In this document: positions 32,453-40,726 of the stretch, one piece after another | How the letters are laid out: every line of letters starts with the position of its first letter | Position numbering within the stretch: position 1 is the stretch's first letter | Virus record (IMG/VR): IMGVR_UViG_3300035698_016830 | Coordinates: 41,937 to 105,936 of that record | Strand: one strand, 5' to 3' | From: a virus | DNA: 64,000 nt | Notes under the pieces: generated by a model | Told to the model about the DNA's origin: nothing | The model's database searches: none | What the model saw: the letters and a program-made list of their open reading frames with translations, nothing else | Program-made: the position numbers and the translations under genes

Positions 32453-33241
32453 ATGTTAAAAAGATTAGTAAAATCTCTCGAAGAGGTAGATGAAAAGTAT
32501 CATGATTTGTATGAGGCTGATGGTGATAACGGATTTATCCTGAAAACGGATGACAAGGATTATAAAGCTCAATTAGATGAGTTCCGAAATAATAACAGGG
32601 TACTCTTTAATGACAAAGTAGCTATGGAAGAAAATCTTGCTAAGTTCAAAGATATGGACCCTGCCAAGTATGAAGAAGCTATTAAGGCTTTGGACGTATT
32701 GAATCAATATGAAGAAAAGCAACTGCTGAAGGATGGTAAATTGGAAGATGTTCTGAGTATCCGCACCAAGGCTATGCAAGCTGATTACGATACTCAAATT
32801 ACAGCTCTTCAGTCCGCCGTCAAAGACGCAATTGGACAAAAAGAGAAGTATCAGGGTCAACTAGGGTCTTTGCGTGTTGAAGCCATAGCAACAAAAGCAT
32901 TATCCACAGTGGGACGTTTGCGAGCCGCAGCTACCACAGATGCTCTAAGTCGGGCAAACGCTACCTGGAAGCTTGGAGACGATGGTAGGATTACAGCTCA
33001 TGTTGATGGCAAGGCTGCTTATGGTCTTGATGGAGAAGCTTTGACACCTGATGAATGGGCAAAGAATCTTCTTAAGTCTGCTCCTCATCTGTTTGAAAAA
33101 GGAACTGGTGGCGGCAGTGAAGGAAGTTCAAACAATAGCAACAACCATAGCCAAGATCCTAAAGTTATCAATAGGAATGATATCAAAACCTTTGGTTTGA
33201 ATCTTGAAGATATTGCCAGTGGCAAAGTAACTGCTGTGTAA
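32453..33241 (+). CDS. scaffold-like head protein
   Basis: 262 residues: acidic helical N-terminus, a central coiled coil (about 55-145), a compact stretch ALSTVGRLRAAATTDALSRANATWKLGDDGRI and a low-complexity Ser/Asn/Gly linker (GGGSEGSSNNSNNHSQ) before a short C-terminal motif. This is the build of scaffold proteins in P22-like and GP20-like systems, which guide capsid assembly and then leave. The capsid gene it should serve lies 21 kb downstream. RBS TTAGGAGTTACAAAAG. Confidence 0.78.
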   Translation: MLKRLVKSLEEVDEKYHDLYEADGDNGFILKTDDKDYKAQLDEFRNNNRVLFNDKVAMEENLAKFKDMDPAKYEEAIKALDVLNQYEEKQLLKDGKLEDVLSIRTKAMQADYDTQITALQSAVKDAIGQKEKYQGQLGSLRVEAIATKALSTVGRLRAAATTDALSRANATWKLGDDGRITAHVDGKAAYGLDGEALTPDEWAKNLLKSAPHLFEKGTGGGSEGSSNNSNNHSQDPKVINRNDIKTFGLNLEDIASGKVTAV

Positions 33242-33256
33242 AACTTTGTTTTTTAT

Positions 33257-33270
33257 GAATTCTGTATAAT
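33257..33270 (+). promoter_or_regulatory. putative promoter -10 with GAATTCTGTATAAT motif
   Basis: Exact copy of the 14-mer at 8840-8853; both stand before genes for exported proteins. Confidence 0.5.
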
Positions 33271-33313
33271 CAATTAGTATAAAATAAATTGTTTATTTTG
33301 AAAGGAAATGAAG

Positions 33314-33760
33314 ATGAAGAAACTACTTATTGTGGTTGCAGTATTGATGATGTGTATGCCAGTGTTGGCAGATGTATCGTTTGTGTTCGGGGACAGCTTC
33401 TCTGGAGTGGAGGTCGGTAAGCGACTTGGTTTTGCTGAAGTTGGGACCGTAGCTGCGGTGGATTATTTTGGTGGTGGTAATAGTCTCAGCTATATGGATA
33501 TTGACACCGGAGGGTACCTTATTGGGCCAAATCTTAAGTGCCACTTTACGCCAAAGGACTGTATCATAGATCCATTTATAGCGGCATCGTGGTTATTTCG
33601 GAATGGTAAGGTTGGAGTTCATGATGGTGAAGTGACATATGAAGCAGGCATAATGGTTAAGGTATGGAATAGCTTGTCAATAGGCGCATCATATCTCAAG
33701 TCTGATGATCTTCCTGAAGATGACTATATAATGCTTCGCGTATCTCCGTGGCAGTTCTAA
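33314..33760 (+). CDS. exported beta-rich protein
   Basis: 148 residues from ATG 33314, which keeps the usual 7-base distance to GAAAGGA (an ATG at 33308 is too close). Signal peptide MKKLLIVVAVLMMCMPVLA; mature part with alternating hydrophobic and Gly/Asp-rich strands ending SPWQF (terminal Phe, typical of outer-membrane barrels). About 125 residues would form a small eight-strand barrel. Function unknown, perhaps a surface change during infection. Confidence 0.6.
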   Translation: MKKLLIVVAVLMMCMPVLADVSFVFGDSFSGVEVGKRLGFAEVGTVAAVDYFGGGNSLSYMDIDTGGYLIGPNLKCHFTPKDCIIDPFIAASWLFRNGKVGVHDGEVTYEAGIMVKVWNSLSIGASYLKSDDLPEDDYIMLRVSPWQF

Positions 33761-33776
33761 TATTTTTTATGATGAG

Positions 33777-33812
33777 GGTCTCGCTGGATATGAACGTCCA
33801 GTGAGACCTTTT
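33777..33812 (+). terminator. terminator hairpin joined to next ribosome site
   Basis: GGTCTCGCTGGA (33777-33788) pairs over 12 bp (one G-U) with TCCAGTGAGACC (33797-33808); TTTT then reads directly into GAAAGAAGAAAG, the leader of the next gene. Confidence 0.82.
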
Positions 33813-33827
33813 GAAAGAAGAAAGATT

Positions 33828-34211
33828 ATGCGATACATATTATTGATAATGTTGTGTTTTGGTGGATTGTTATTTGGTTCTCCCGGTCAATTTTTTGTTT
33901 GCGATGGAGTTATTGCTACGCCCTGTGTTGTGATGATAGACGCTAATGACATGATTATCGTTATAGATCCAAATTGCATTACAGACGAATCAATTAAGCT
34001 GTTGTGTAGTTCAGGGCGGGTTTGTGCTGTTCGCGGCCATATCTGGGAGGAGACGCCTGTAGTTGATTATTACCCCCAGTGGTTTTATAGCATTGATACT
34101 CTGTGTAGCACTCCAACCGGTATAAATGATGGATGTAGTTCTTATTCTGGTCCTACCCGTACTTGCAAGCTGTGTGGCTTGATGCAAACTAAGGTTGAGG
34201 TCTGGAAGTAA
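33828..34211 (+). CDS. exported Cys-rich protein, 127 aa
   Basis: Signal peptide MRYILLIMLCFGGLLFGSPG, then a mature domain with seven or more Cys, ending CKLCGL. Disulfide-bonded or zinc-binding; not recognised. RBS GAAAGAAGAAAGATT. Confidence 0.58.
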   Translation: MRYILLIMLCFGGLLFGSPGQFFVCDGVIATPCVVMIDANDMIIVIDPNCITDESIKLLCSSGRVCAVRGHIWEETPVVDYYPQWFYSIDTLCSTPTGINDGCSSYSGPTRTCKLCGLMQTKVEVWK

Positions 34212-34372
34212 TGGAGTGGCCGCCAATTAGGGAGCAATTGATAAGCTTATCCGAACATAAGGATGTCAAAAATTTCATAGAAGAGCATGACAGAAGAGAA
34301 CGCAGGCGTTTCTTTGAAATGGAGATTAGATTGACGCGAATAGAAGAAATACTTAAACGGTTGCAAAAATGA
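34211..34372 (+). CDS. small charged helical protein, 53 aa
   Basis: MEWPPIREQLISLSEHKDVKNF then HDRRERRRFFEMEIRLTRIEEILKRL: coiled-coil-like. ATG shares a base with the previous stop and its TGA overlaps the next ATG. No hydrophobic helix, so not a membrane spanin. Confidence 0.55.
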   Translation: MEWPPIREQLISLSEHKDVKNFIEEHDRRERRRFFEMEIRLTRIEEILKRLQK

Positions 34373-34725
34373 AAATTCAAGCTAAAAGAGTTGTTCGAAA
34401 TGGCCGTAAGTGTTTTGAGATTGTGAAGTTTGAGGCTCGAACCGAGACTCCAGGTGGGTACACTATGGGCTACCCCCATTGCGTTATTGGTGCAGTTGGC
34501 CGGAAGCCTACTATGTTCATAGCTAATGGTGGCAAGCTATCTAATATGGGCGGGGATGCTAATACTATGGTTACCTTGAGTCCTGGTGATATATTACAAG
34601 AGGCCAAGCTTGGTTGGATACTGGCGATCGTCGCTCGTTGTGGTCGTTATTTTGCTTTGATGAGTAAAGGTGAGAAGGCTAGACTTGAAGCTGAGTGGCA
34701 TGGAGACGTGGAAATCAGTATATAG
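34369..34725 (+). CDS. hypothetical protein, 118 aa
   Basis: Not recognised; Gly- and Met-rich beta protein. ATGA overlap with the preceding small gene. Confidence 0.58.
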   Translation: MKIQAKRVVRNGRKCFEIVKFEARTETPGGYTMGYPHCVIGAVGRKPTMFIANGGKLSNMGGDANTMVTLSPGDILQEAKLGWILAIVARCGRYFALMSKGEKARLEAEWHGDVEISI

Positions 34726-34742
34726 AGTTGGAGGACGTATAA

Positions 34743-35261
34743 ATGAAAATCATAAGGGTAATTTATTATAGAGCTGAAAGAGATGGTCATATTAAAGATG
34801 ATGCCATAGCGTGGTGGACTGGATTATTTAATTGGGGTACAGGCCCTTATGCTCATACAGAAATTTGTCTTCCAGATGAAGAGTGCAATTTTGATAAAGG
34901 TTTGTGTTTTACAAGCACTATGAGAGGTGAAGCTAAGGGTTTGGTTTCCCGTAGTACTTTAGATGTAATAAAATACCCAGAACGTTGGGATTATATGGAA
35001 ATAGAGGTTGATGATAATCTTTTACGTGATGCTCTATGGATGGCTAGGATGCTGGTGAAATATAATCAGGGTTATGATAGGTTAATGATAGCCAGTTTCT
35101 TCTTTCCTGTTCGTTTTGGTAGTCCTGGTAAAATGATATGTTCTGTGTTTGTACAGATTTTCTTATTCTGGTGTGGTGTGTTTAACAAGCGATTCGATTG
35201 GTCTCCTAGAAGATTAAGTGCTAGGCTGGCAACAAAAGGGTATGAAATTAAACATTGGTAA
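34743..35261 (+). CDS. permuted NlpC/P60-like (YiiX-type) papain-fold protein
   Basis: 172 residues. YAHTEICLPD (His about 38) and later GKMICSVFVQIFLF (Cys about 137) give the His-before-Cys order of circularly permuted NlpC/P60 enzymes, together with GLVSRSTLDVIKYPERWDYMEI in between. Such enzymes cleave amide bonds in peptidoglycan or lipids; some are inert. RBS TTGGAGGACGTATAA. Confidence 0.65.
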   Translation: MKIIRVIYYRAERDGHIKDDAIAWWTGLFNWGTGPYAHTEICLPDEECNFDKGLCFTSTMRGEAKGLVSRSTLDVIKYPERWDYMEIEVDDNLLRDALWMARMLVKYNQGYDRLMIASFFFPVRFGSPGKMICSVFVQIFLFWCGVFNKRFDWSPRRLSARLATKGYEIKHW

Positions 35262-35264
35262 TGT

Positions 35265-35386
35265 TACCGGAGGAGCGTGCTATGTATTCTTGTGGTAAAG
35301 AATACAAGATACTGTGAAAGATAACTTATTTTGACGTTACTACTTTTAATGTTGCAAAAAGAAAGACAGCTCCTCCGGTAGATTTT
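35265..35386 (+). terminator. long-range terminator stem with structured 92-base loop
   Basis: TACCGGAGGAGC (35265-35276) pairs perfectly with GCTCCTCCGGTA (35369-35380), then GATTTTTATGG, which runs into the next ATG at 35388. The loop holds a second perfect hairpin TGTATTCTT/AAGAATACA (about 35282-35305). The loop is too long for a plain terminator and may be a small RNA. Confidence 0.65.
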
Positions 35387-35387
35387 T

Positions 35388-35843
35388 ATGGATGATTTTA
35401 TTACAATCAAATGTTCAATATGCGGTGAAGAGTTTAAGATAGATAGAGATCTTTATTCTTCTTTTGGCCCTAATGCTAACAGAAATGCAATAGCAAATGG
35501 TTATTCTGGAAATATAGGGCCTGCCCATTTTGATATTGAGATTGGTTCTCAAACTGATCTATGCCCACAATGCTCTTTTAATGTGGCTACATCTGCTATT
35601 TGGTTCTGGGCACAGCAAGAGGATTTATACGTTAATCTTCCAACAGATTTAGAAACAGGGCAAACAGAAGAAGGCATTCAAGCAGGGGTAGATAACATGC
35701 TTGAGTTTCAAGAGACTGTGGGTGGTATAATAGATAGGGTAGTAGGAGATTCCAATACTCAGAGAAAACAGTTAGTCAGTATAATAGCTTTAGTAACAAT
35801 ATTGTCTTTTATAATTACAATGACCAGTTTGTTAAGCCAGTAG
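35388..35843 (+). CDS. zinc-ribbon protein with C-terminal membrane anchor
   Basis: 151 residues: CSICGEEF (9-16) with CPQCSF (about 63-68) forming a zinc ribbon, an acidic middle, and a C-terminal hydrophobic tail LVSIIALVTILSFIITMTSLL. Tail-anchored topology is likely. No ribosome site is visible, because the terminator arm occupies the place; the long stem itself may control initiation. Confidence 0.55.
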   Translation: MDDFITIKCSICGEEFKIDRDLYSSFGPNANRNAIANGYSGNIGPAHFDIEIGSQTDLCPQCSFNVATSAIWFWAQQEDLYVNLPTDLETGQTEEGIQAGVDNMLEFQETVGGIIDRVVGDSNTQRKQLVSIIALVTILSFIITMTSLLSQ

Positions 35844-35851
35844 GTGGAAGA

Positions 35852-36042
35852 ATGGTAGGTTCAAAAAAAAATGCAGAATATGTAGTAATGAAAAAGTTGA
35901 GCGATACGCTGTGAATGGGAAGAATGAAATGTATTTATGTAGTATTCATAAAGGTCATCTTTTTTCAGAAATATGCGTTGATAATAAACCAGAAGCTGGA
36001 TTAAAAAGATTTTTAAAAGTCTATAATATTGTATTGCTTTAA
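35852..36042 (+). CDS. small zinc-binding protein, frame joined by -1 shift in A9 run
   Basis: ATG 35852 (after GTAGGTGGAAGA) reads MVGSKK and soon stops. The -1 frame carries a good zinc module CRICSNEKVERYAVNGKNEMYLCSIHKGH and continues to 36042, but has no start codon after its last upstream stop. The frames meet in nine A's (35863-35871), where A AAA AAT is in phase. A one-base slip gives MVGSKKKCRICS... of about 63 residues. Confidence 0.58.
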
Positions 36043-36054
36043 AAAGAGAGAATA

Positions 36055-36378
36055 ATGGAAGATACAATTATTGGTAGGGTTAAAAAAATTCTTAATGTTT
36101 TGCGTAAAAATAACATACTTGCTTTTTTGCAACCTCGTAGCCTATCAGCAGCTCTTTTTCAAGCTAAGTTAAATGAGAAATGCTATGGCAAAACAGGATG
36201 GTGCTTTGTTAAACGATCTGAATCGCTTCAATTGCCTGTCACTATTACATATGGTACAAATAAGGAGGAAGTGGATGTTACTACGGTAGGCAATAAAGTT
36301 GTTAAAGCTGCAAACCATGAATTTTGTTTCTGCCGTATAATACATAATAGAAGTAAATGTCGTATTGAGATTAGGTAA
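36055..36378 (+). CDS. hypothetical protein, 107 aa
   Basis: Not recognised; basic with a Cys-rich C-terminal third (FCFCRIIHNRSKC). RBS AAAGAGAGAATA. Confidence 0.58.
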   Translation: MEDTIIGRVKKILNVLRKNNILAFLQPRSLSAALFQAKLNEKCYGKTGWCFVKRSESLQLPVTITYGTNKEEVDVTTVGNKVVKAANHEFCFCRIIHNRSKCRIEIR

Positions 36379-36389
36379 GGACTGAATAA

Positions 36390-36920
36390 ATGCATAGAAA
36401 CAAATTAAAGAAATCTTTAGGCACGATGGAAAAGATTCATTTCTACGTTTTCACCCCACACAATGCTTTATTCAAAATAAATAGAAATGATAAAGCAGAA
36501 TGCCGGATAATTACATGCTCTAGAAAAGATGATTGTGAGGTTTACGTTAGAGGTGAGTGTATATTGAAGAAAGTCTTTGGTGGTGGTGGTTGCCAATATG
36601 GAAGACATTCTACCACTGTTGGCTTTACTAAGAAGGCAAGGGGTTACTCTGGTTGGATAAATAAGAAAAAGAAAGAGAACGAAGGAGTACCTTTTTTAGA
36701 TATTCCTACTACCAAAGTAGCTATGATAGGTGAGTATGTGTATTTACCTTATGCTCATATGGATATGAATAAAGAAATCAATTTCAAGGGTCAGCTTGTT
36801 TTGGCTACTGAGTTTAAAACACAGAAATGCATAGATTCAATTCTGTGTTTTCATCCACAAACTTTGTTTTTTAATGGAGAGATAAGGGATTACCAAGATA
36901 AGTCCATACCCCCTGTTTAA
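36390..36920 (+). CDS. hypothetical protein, 176 aa
   Basis: Not recognised. Cys, Gly and Lys rich; GGGGCQYGRHSTTVGFTKKARGYSGW in the middle. No membrane segment. RBS TAAGGACTGAATAA. Confidence 0.6.
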   Translation: MHRNKLKKSLGTMEKIHFYVFTPHNALFKINRNDKAECRIITCSRKDDCEVYVRGECILKKVFGGGGCQYGRHSTTVGFTKKARGYSGWINKKKKENEGVPFLDIPTTKVAMIGEYVYLPYAHMDMNKEINFKGQLVLATEFKTQKCIDSILCFHPQTLFFNGEIRDYQDKSIPPV

Positions 36921-36939
36921 GCTACATTTAAAAGAGTGT

Positions 36940-37227
36940 ATGCCAGATGTTTTTGATAGGTTCATAGGTGGTGAGCTAGAAAGCGTTTCTCAGGTGGGCA
37001 GAAAGGCTTATGTATCTTCTCTTAAAAATGGGGCTGTTCTTGAGAAGAAGGGCAAAGATATTACGTACACTATGGAAGATGGCTGGCTTGTTTCAACCAA
37101 TCATAGGGAGCTATTTGCTTTTGTTGAGTATGACGAAATAGAATTGAGATTAAAACCGAAAGATGGAGCTACGGTTGAAATAACAAATGATAATCAAGTT
37201 GATTCTGATACTAAATATAAAGATTAA
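36940..37227 (+). CDS. hypothetical acidic protein, 95 aa
   Basis: Not recognised; beta-type pattern, acidic C-terminus. AAAAGAGTGT before the ATG. Terminator follows 40 bases after the stop. Confidence 0.55.
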   Translation: MPDVFDRFIGGELESVSQVGRKAYVSSLKNGAVLEKKGKDITYTMEDGWLVSTNHRELFAFVEYDEIELRLKPKDGATVEITNDNQVDSDTKYKD

Positions 37228-37269
37228 ATAATATGAATATTCTGAATTTCTTTTCATCACCTCCTCCGC

Positions 37270-37332
37270 AACAGACAGGAGTTCTCACTTCCTACTACAC
37301 GCTAACAGCTCCTGTCTGTTTATTTTATTTTA
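37270..37332 (+). terminator. intrinsic terminator
   Basis: AACAGACAGGAG (37270-37281) / CTCCTGTCTGTT (37309-37320), perfect 12-bp stem, 27-base loop, then TATTTTATTTTATTTT. Confidence 0.88.
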
Positions 37333-37348
37333 TTTTAAGGATTAAGAT

Positions 37349-37711
37349 ATGGAATACCTATTAAGCTTATCGTCAGAAGCATTAGTTGAGGAGGAGCGCG
37401 TAAGGGCTGTTTACTATGAGTTGTTGGGTAAGGAGGAACATAAACATGATTGGCAAGAAGCTCCTGGTGATTGTCATTGGTATACATGCGTAAATTGTGG
37501 TATAGGTACTGCTTCACCTAATCAATGCATGCCATGCACGTTTGAGTTTGGTCCTATATTAGGTAGTGCAGCTGATATAGCTTTTACGATGCGTGGTGCT
37601 TGTAAGCCAAATGAATATTTAAAATCTTTGATTAAAGTTATGCCCCATTGTAGTATGTTATGTATGGCAACAGCGGAGCAGATGATAATTGCTACTGTTT
37701 TTAGTCTTTGA
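37349..37711 (+). CDS. Cys-rich hypothetical protein, 120 aa
   Basis: CVNCGIGTASPNQCMPC (about 47-63) is a likely zinc site; the C-terminal half is hydrophobic and Met-rich (MPHCSMLCMATAEQMIIATVF). First gene behind the terminator and just before the glycan cassette. RBS TAAGGATTAAGAT. Confidence 0.55.
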   Translation: MEYLLSLSSEALVEEERVRAVYYELLGKEEHKHDWQEAPGDCHWYTCVNCGIGTASPNQCMPCTFEFGPILGSAADIAFTMRGACKPNEYLKSLIKVMPHCSMLCMATAEQMIIATVFSL

Positions 37712-37720
37712 GGTAAATAA

Positions 37721-37807
37721 GTGAAGCAAGGAACAATTAGTATAGGATCTGGAGAGTACAAACCAACTCATAGTATGTTTTTGGAAAGATGTAATAATGA
37801 AACTTAG
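37721..37807 (+). CDS. possible short peptide, 28 aa, GTG start
   Basis: GTG after TTTGAGGTAAATAA; overlaps the start of the next gene by 11 bases. It may be a coupling leader peptide for the glycosyltransferase rather than a functional protein. Confidence 0.35.
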   Translation: MKQGTISIGSGEYKPTHSMFLERCNNET

Positions 37808-38342
37808 CATATTGGTTTGTACATTGAAGGCCCGTCATGTGATGTTTGCTAAATTAGCTGCTGACATACAAAGTCAGATAAAAGATAAAAAAGAAGTGGA
37901 ATTATTATACTTTTCTGATCGGGGAGGCTTATCAGTAGGATGGAAAAGACAAGAGTTATTAAAGCAAGCTTCAGGTGACTATATTTGTTATGTTGACGAC
38001 GATGACAAAGTATCTGATTTCTATGTAAGGGATATACTAGAAGCTATAAAACCAAGGCCTGATTGTGTAGGGCTTGAGGGTGTTCTTTGTCGTAAAGGGC
38101 AGAAAGATGCTACTTTTATACACTCTTTACAATGCACTCGTTGGCGAGAAACTAAGGGCGTTTTCTATCGAACGCCAAATCATCTAAACCCAGTAAAGAA
38201 GGGAATAGCTTTGCAAGCTGGGTTTAAAGATTTAAGGTATGGGGAGGATAGACTTTACTCAGAAGTTATTTATCCATTATTGAAAAAAGAGGTTATGGTA
38301 ACAAGTCCGCTTTATTATTATTATCCAGGAGCAAGCCAATGA
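37797..38342 (+). CDS. GT-A (family 2-like) glycosyltransferase 1
   Basis: Transfers a sugar from a nucleotide donor. 181 residues: SILVCTLKAR start, GWKRQELLKQASGDYICYVDDDD with the metal-binding Asp cluster (about 49-71), then a short acceptor region. Compact relative to usual 250-300 residues. Shares frame and motifs with the gene at 39658 (KRN.LLKAATGDYVVWIDDDD), so the two are duplicates. First enzyme of the cassette. Confidence 0.82.
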   Translation: MKLSILVCTLKARHVMFAKLAADIQSQIKDKKEVELLYFSDRGGLSVGWKRQELLKQASGDYICYVDDDDKVSDFYVRDILEAIKPRPDCVGLEGVLCRKGQKDATFIHSLQCTRWRETKGVFYRTPNHLNPVKKGIALQAGFKDLRYGEDRLYSEVIYPLLKKEVMVTSPLYYYYPGASQ

Positions 38343-39028
38343 GAATTTTGTTTAAATATGCTACAAGGCAAAGGCCTCAGTGGTGTTTAAAAACGTTAGC
38401 AACATATTATAAGATGATATCAGGGAGGCATGATTGTTCCTTTGTTATGACAATTGATGCTGATGATGCAACTATGACCAATAATGCTATGCTATCACGT
38501 TTATCTATGTTTCCAGATTTAACTTTATTTTCAAGTGACCATGAAAATAAAATTGATGCAATAAATGATGATATCCCTGAAGATGGTTGGGATGTTTTGA
38601 TTATTGTAAGTGATGATATGGTGCCTGTTGTTGAGGGGTTTGATGATATCATTGCTAAGGATATGGAGAAGTACTTTCCTGCTTATGATGGCGCTTTGCA
38701 TTATAATGATGCTTTGTATGGAAAAAATAATACTATCACATATTCGATAATGGGCGTCAACCTGTATAAAACTATAGGGTATGCTTATCATCCTGATTAC
38801 AAAAGTATTTATTGTGATAATGAATTTACCGCAGTGGTAAGGAAAATGGATAGTTATAGGTACGTTGACAGAGTGCTTGTAGAGCATCAGTGGTGTGGGT
38901 TTGATTCTCCAGATGCATTGTGTAAAATCAATGATGCAAAAGGAAGAACGGATAGTGATACCTACAGAAAGCGTATGCAGGCTGGGTATCCGAAGAACTC
39001 AATTTTTGTGAAAGGGCCAGTAGTATGA
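38339..39028 (+). CDS. glycosyltransferase-like protein 2
   Basis: 229 residues. Begins MRILFKYATRQRPQWCLKTLATYY, has SFVMTIDADDATM (about 34-46) and WDVLIIVSDDMVPV (about 80-93): a GT-A-like fold with acidic clusters, known from phage and environmental genomes. ATGA overlap with gene 1 and with gene 3. Sugar unknown. Confidence 0.68.
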   Translation: MRILFKYATRQRPQWCLKTLATYYKMISGRHDCSFVMTIDADDATMTNNAMLSRLSMFPDLTLFSSDHENKIDAINDDIPEDGWDVLIIVSDDMVPVVEGFDDIIAKDMEKYFPAYDGALHYNDALYGKNNTITYSIMGVNLYKTIGYAYHPDYKSIYCDNEFTAVVRKMDSYRYVDRVLVEHQWCGFDSPDALCKINDAKGRTDSDTYRKRMQAGYPKNSIFVKGPVV

Positions 39029-39642
39029 AGATCTTAGAAAGTGTTTTGATTAAAAGATTTAAATGCGGTTATGAATTGCGGTCAGAATTGTGGAGTATCG
39101 CTTTAGGTGAGGAACCTACGAAAATGATAGCAGCCTATACACCTAGTGGTGATTATATTGGGAATAGTAAGGTTGCCTACAGGCTCGTAGTGAAGCGTGG
39201 TATTCAACCTCAAAAGGTAAGTAAGAACCATTGCGTATGCTCAATTGGATATTCAATTAAAGACGGTAAATGGTACGGATGGAGCCACAGGGCTATTTAT
39301 GGTTTTAAAATTGGTTCAACTTGTAAGTCAGGAGATTGTCATTACAGACCGAAAAACAAGCAAGATTTTCGTGAGGATTGCCGTAGATTTTGGACAGAAC
39401 CTTCACATCAGGATGTTAAGGCTGCTTATGTTAAAGATTGGAAGGAAGGTGATGGTAAAGCAGAGTCCGGTGTTTATACAAGTTGGGTTTATGCCGATAC
39501 TGTAAAAAATGAGAAGGTACGTGTTACTGTTTCTGGTGCATTCTCAGTATACCCAGAAGAGTTTGGTAAAGGTGCATGGACCGCTAAAACAACAGCAGAT
39601 GCAAAACAGATGGCAATAGATTTTGCTGATAATGTTTCGTAG
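39025..39642 (+). CDS. conserved hypothetical protein, 205 aa
   Basis: AYTPSGDYIGNSKVAYRLVVKRGIQP and VCSIGYSIKDGKWYGWSHRAIYGFKIG define a family seen in other phages and metagenomes without known role. Embedded in the glycosyltransferase run by ATGA overlap. Confidence 0.62.
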   Translation: MKILESVLIKRFKCGYELRSELWSIALGEEPTKMIAAYTPSGDYIGNSKVAYRLVVKRGIQPQKVSKNHCVCSIGYSIKDGKWYGWSHRAIYGFKIGSTCKSGDCHYRPKNKQDFREDCRRFWTEPSHQDVKAAYVKDWKEGDGKAESGVYTSWVYADTVKNEKVRVTVSGAFSVYPEEFGKGAWTAKTTADAKQMAIDFADNVS

Positions 39643-39657
39643 AGAAGGGTCAATAGT

Positions 39658-40230
39658 ATGAAACTAAGTATAATGATAACGGCTATCTCAAATCGCATTG
39701 AATTGTTCAGTGACTTACACAAAACATTAATAAAACAAGTTACACCTGAAGTTGAAATTTTAACAGCGTGTGACTATGAATCAACGGATACTGATAGGGT
39801 ATCTCGTGGTGGAGGAGCCAAGCGGAATAATCTTTTGAAAGCTGCTACTGGTGATTACGTAGTTTGGATTGATGACGATGACCTAGTGCCGGATTATTTT
39901 GTTGCAGAGATTCTAAAAGCAATTGAAAGTAAGCCTGATTGTGTTGGATACTGGAATGAGTGCCATTTAACCGAAGGAGGCAAAACTACTATTCGATTAG
40001 CAAAGCATTCCAATTCTGTAGATGAATGGGGTGAAGAAGATAAAATCTATTTAAGATCAATCACTTTCTTAAATCCTGTAAGACGTGATATCGCAATTAA
40101 GTTTCCATTTGATGGTACTTATACTGCTGATTATGAACAATCTAAACTGATGAAGCCCTATTTACATAAAGAAGTGTTTATTGATAAAGTTATGTATATT
40201 TACTATCCAGTTGGATCTAGACAATTATGA
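39658..40230 (+). CDS. GT-A (family 2-like) glycosyltransferase 3, paralog of gene 1
   Basis: 190 residues: KLSIMITAISNR, GGGAKRNNLLKAATGDYVVWIDDDD (about 52-76), NPVRRDIAIKFPF and C-terminal YYPVGSR, each aligning with the protein at 37797. Presumably adds a second sugar or acts on another acceptor. Confidence 0.82.
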   Translation: MKLSIMITAISNRIELFSDLHKTLIKQVTPEVEILTACDYESTDTDRVSRGGGAKRNNLLKAATGDYVVWIDDDDLVPDYFVAEILKAIESKPDCVGYWNECHLTEGGKTTIRLAKHSNSVDEWGEEDKIYLRSITFLNPVRRDIAIKFPFDGTYTADYEQSKLMKPYLHKEVFIDKVMYIYYPVGSRQL

Positions 40231-40505
40231 GTAAACTATGGCGTTGGTTTGGATTATCACATGCTTCATTTCTTACGCTTCCAAGAGTGCTTATGCACGC
40301 TATGCCTGAAGAGTGGCAAGATAAAATGACTGTCTTGCTAGAAGAATATGATAATACTTTTACAAATCAGCCAGACATAGGAACGCGGGTCCAAATAACT
40401 CAAAATGGTAAATTGGTAAAAACACCAGAATGGCTCATTAATTATAGACATCCTGATAAATTAACTATTGAAGAAGTAAAGAATAAGGAGATTGATGATG
40501 TTTAA
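40227..40505 (+). CDS. hypothetical protein, 92 aa
   Basis: Not recognised. MSKLWRWFGLSHASFLTLPRVLMHAMPEEWQDKMTVLLEEYD; a short phage protein often found next to head or sugar genes. ATGA overlap with glycosyltransferase 3. Confidence 0.55.
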   Translation: MSKLWRWFGLSHASFLTLPRVLMHAMPEEWQDKMTVLLEEYDNTFTNQPDIGTRVQITQNGKLVKTPEWLINYRHPDKLTIEEVKNKEIDDV

Positions 40506-40668
40506 AGCCAATAAGGTTGTACTTGAATGTAAGGAAACTTCTGAATTCTTTTTCAGCACCCCATTGAACAGGGTGACTAAGGCTTTGTTTATTAAGCGTA
40601 TACATGCCCTACGTTCAGCTTTAAGCTTGTTTGAAACTGAGTTGAATACCTTGGCAGGGGTTAAGTGA
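40498..40668 (+). CDS. small hypothetical protein, 56 aa
   Basis: MFKANKVVLECKETSEFFFSTPL...; overlaps the preceding gene by 8 bases, ribosome site AAGGAGATTGATG. Not recognised. Confidence 0.55.
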   Translation: MFKANKVVLECKETSEFFFSTPLNRVTKALFIKRIHALRSALSLFETELNTLAGVK

Positions 40669-40726
40669 TGATAAGCATCTTGATAAATTAATGGTAAACG
40701 CAACAAAAGAATGAAAGGTATAATTA

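Noticed and set aside
34211-34372. Spanin (Rz-like) gene
   Set aside because: Coiled-coil-like protein lacks a membrane helix or lipobox and is far from the lysis genes.
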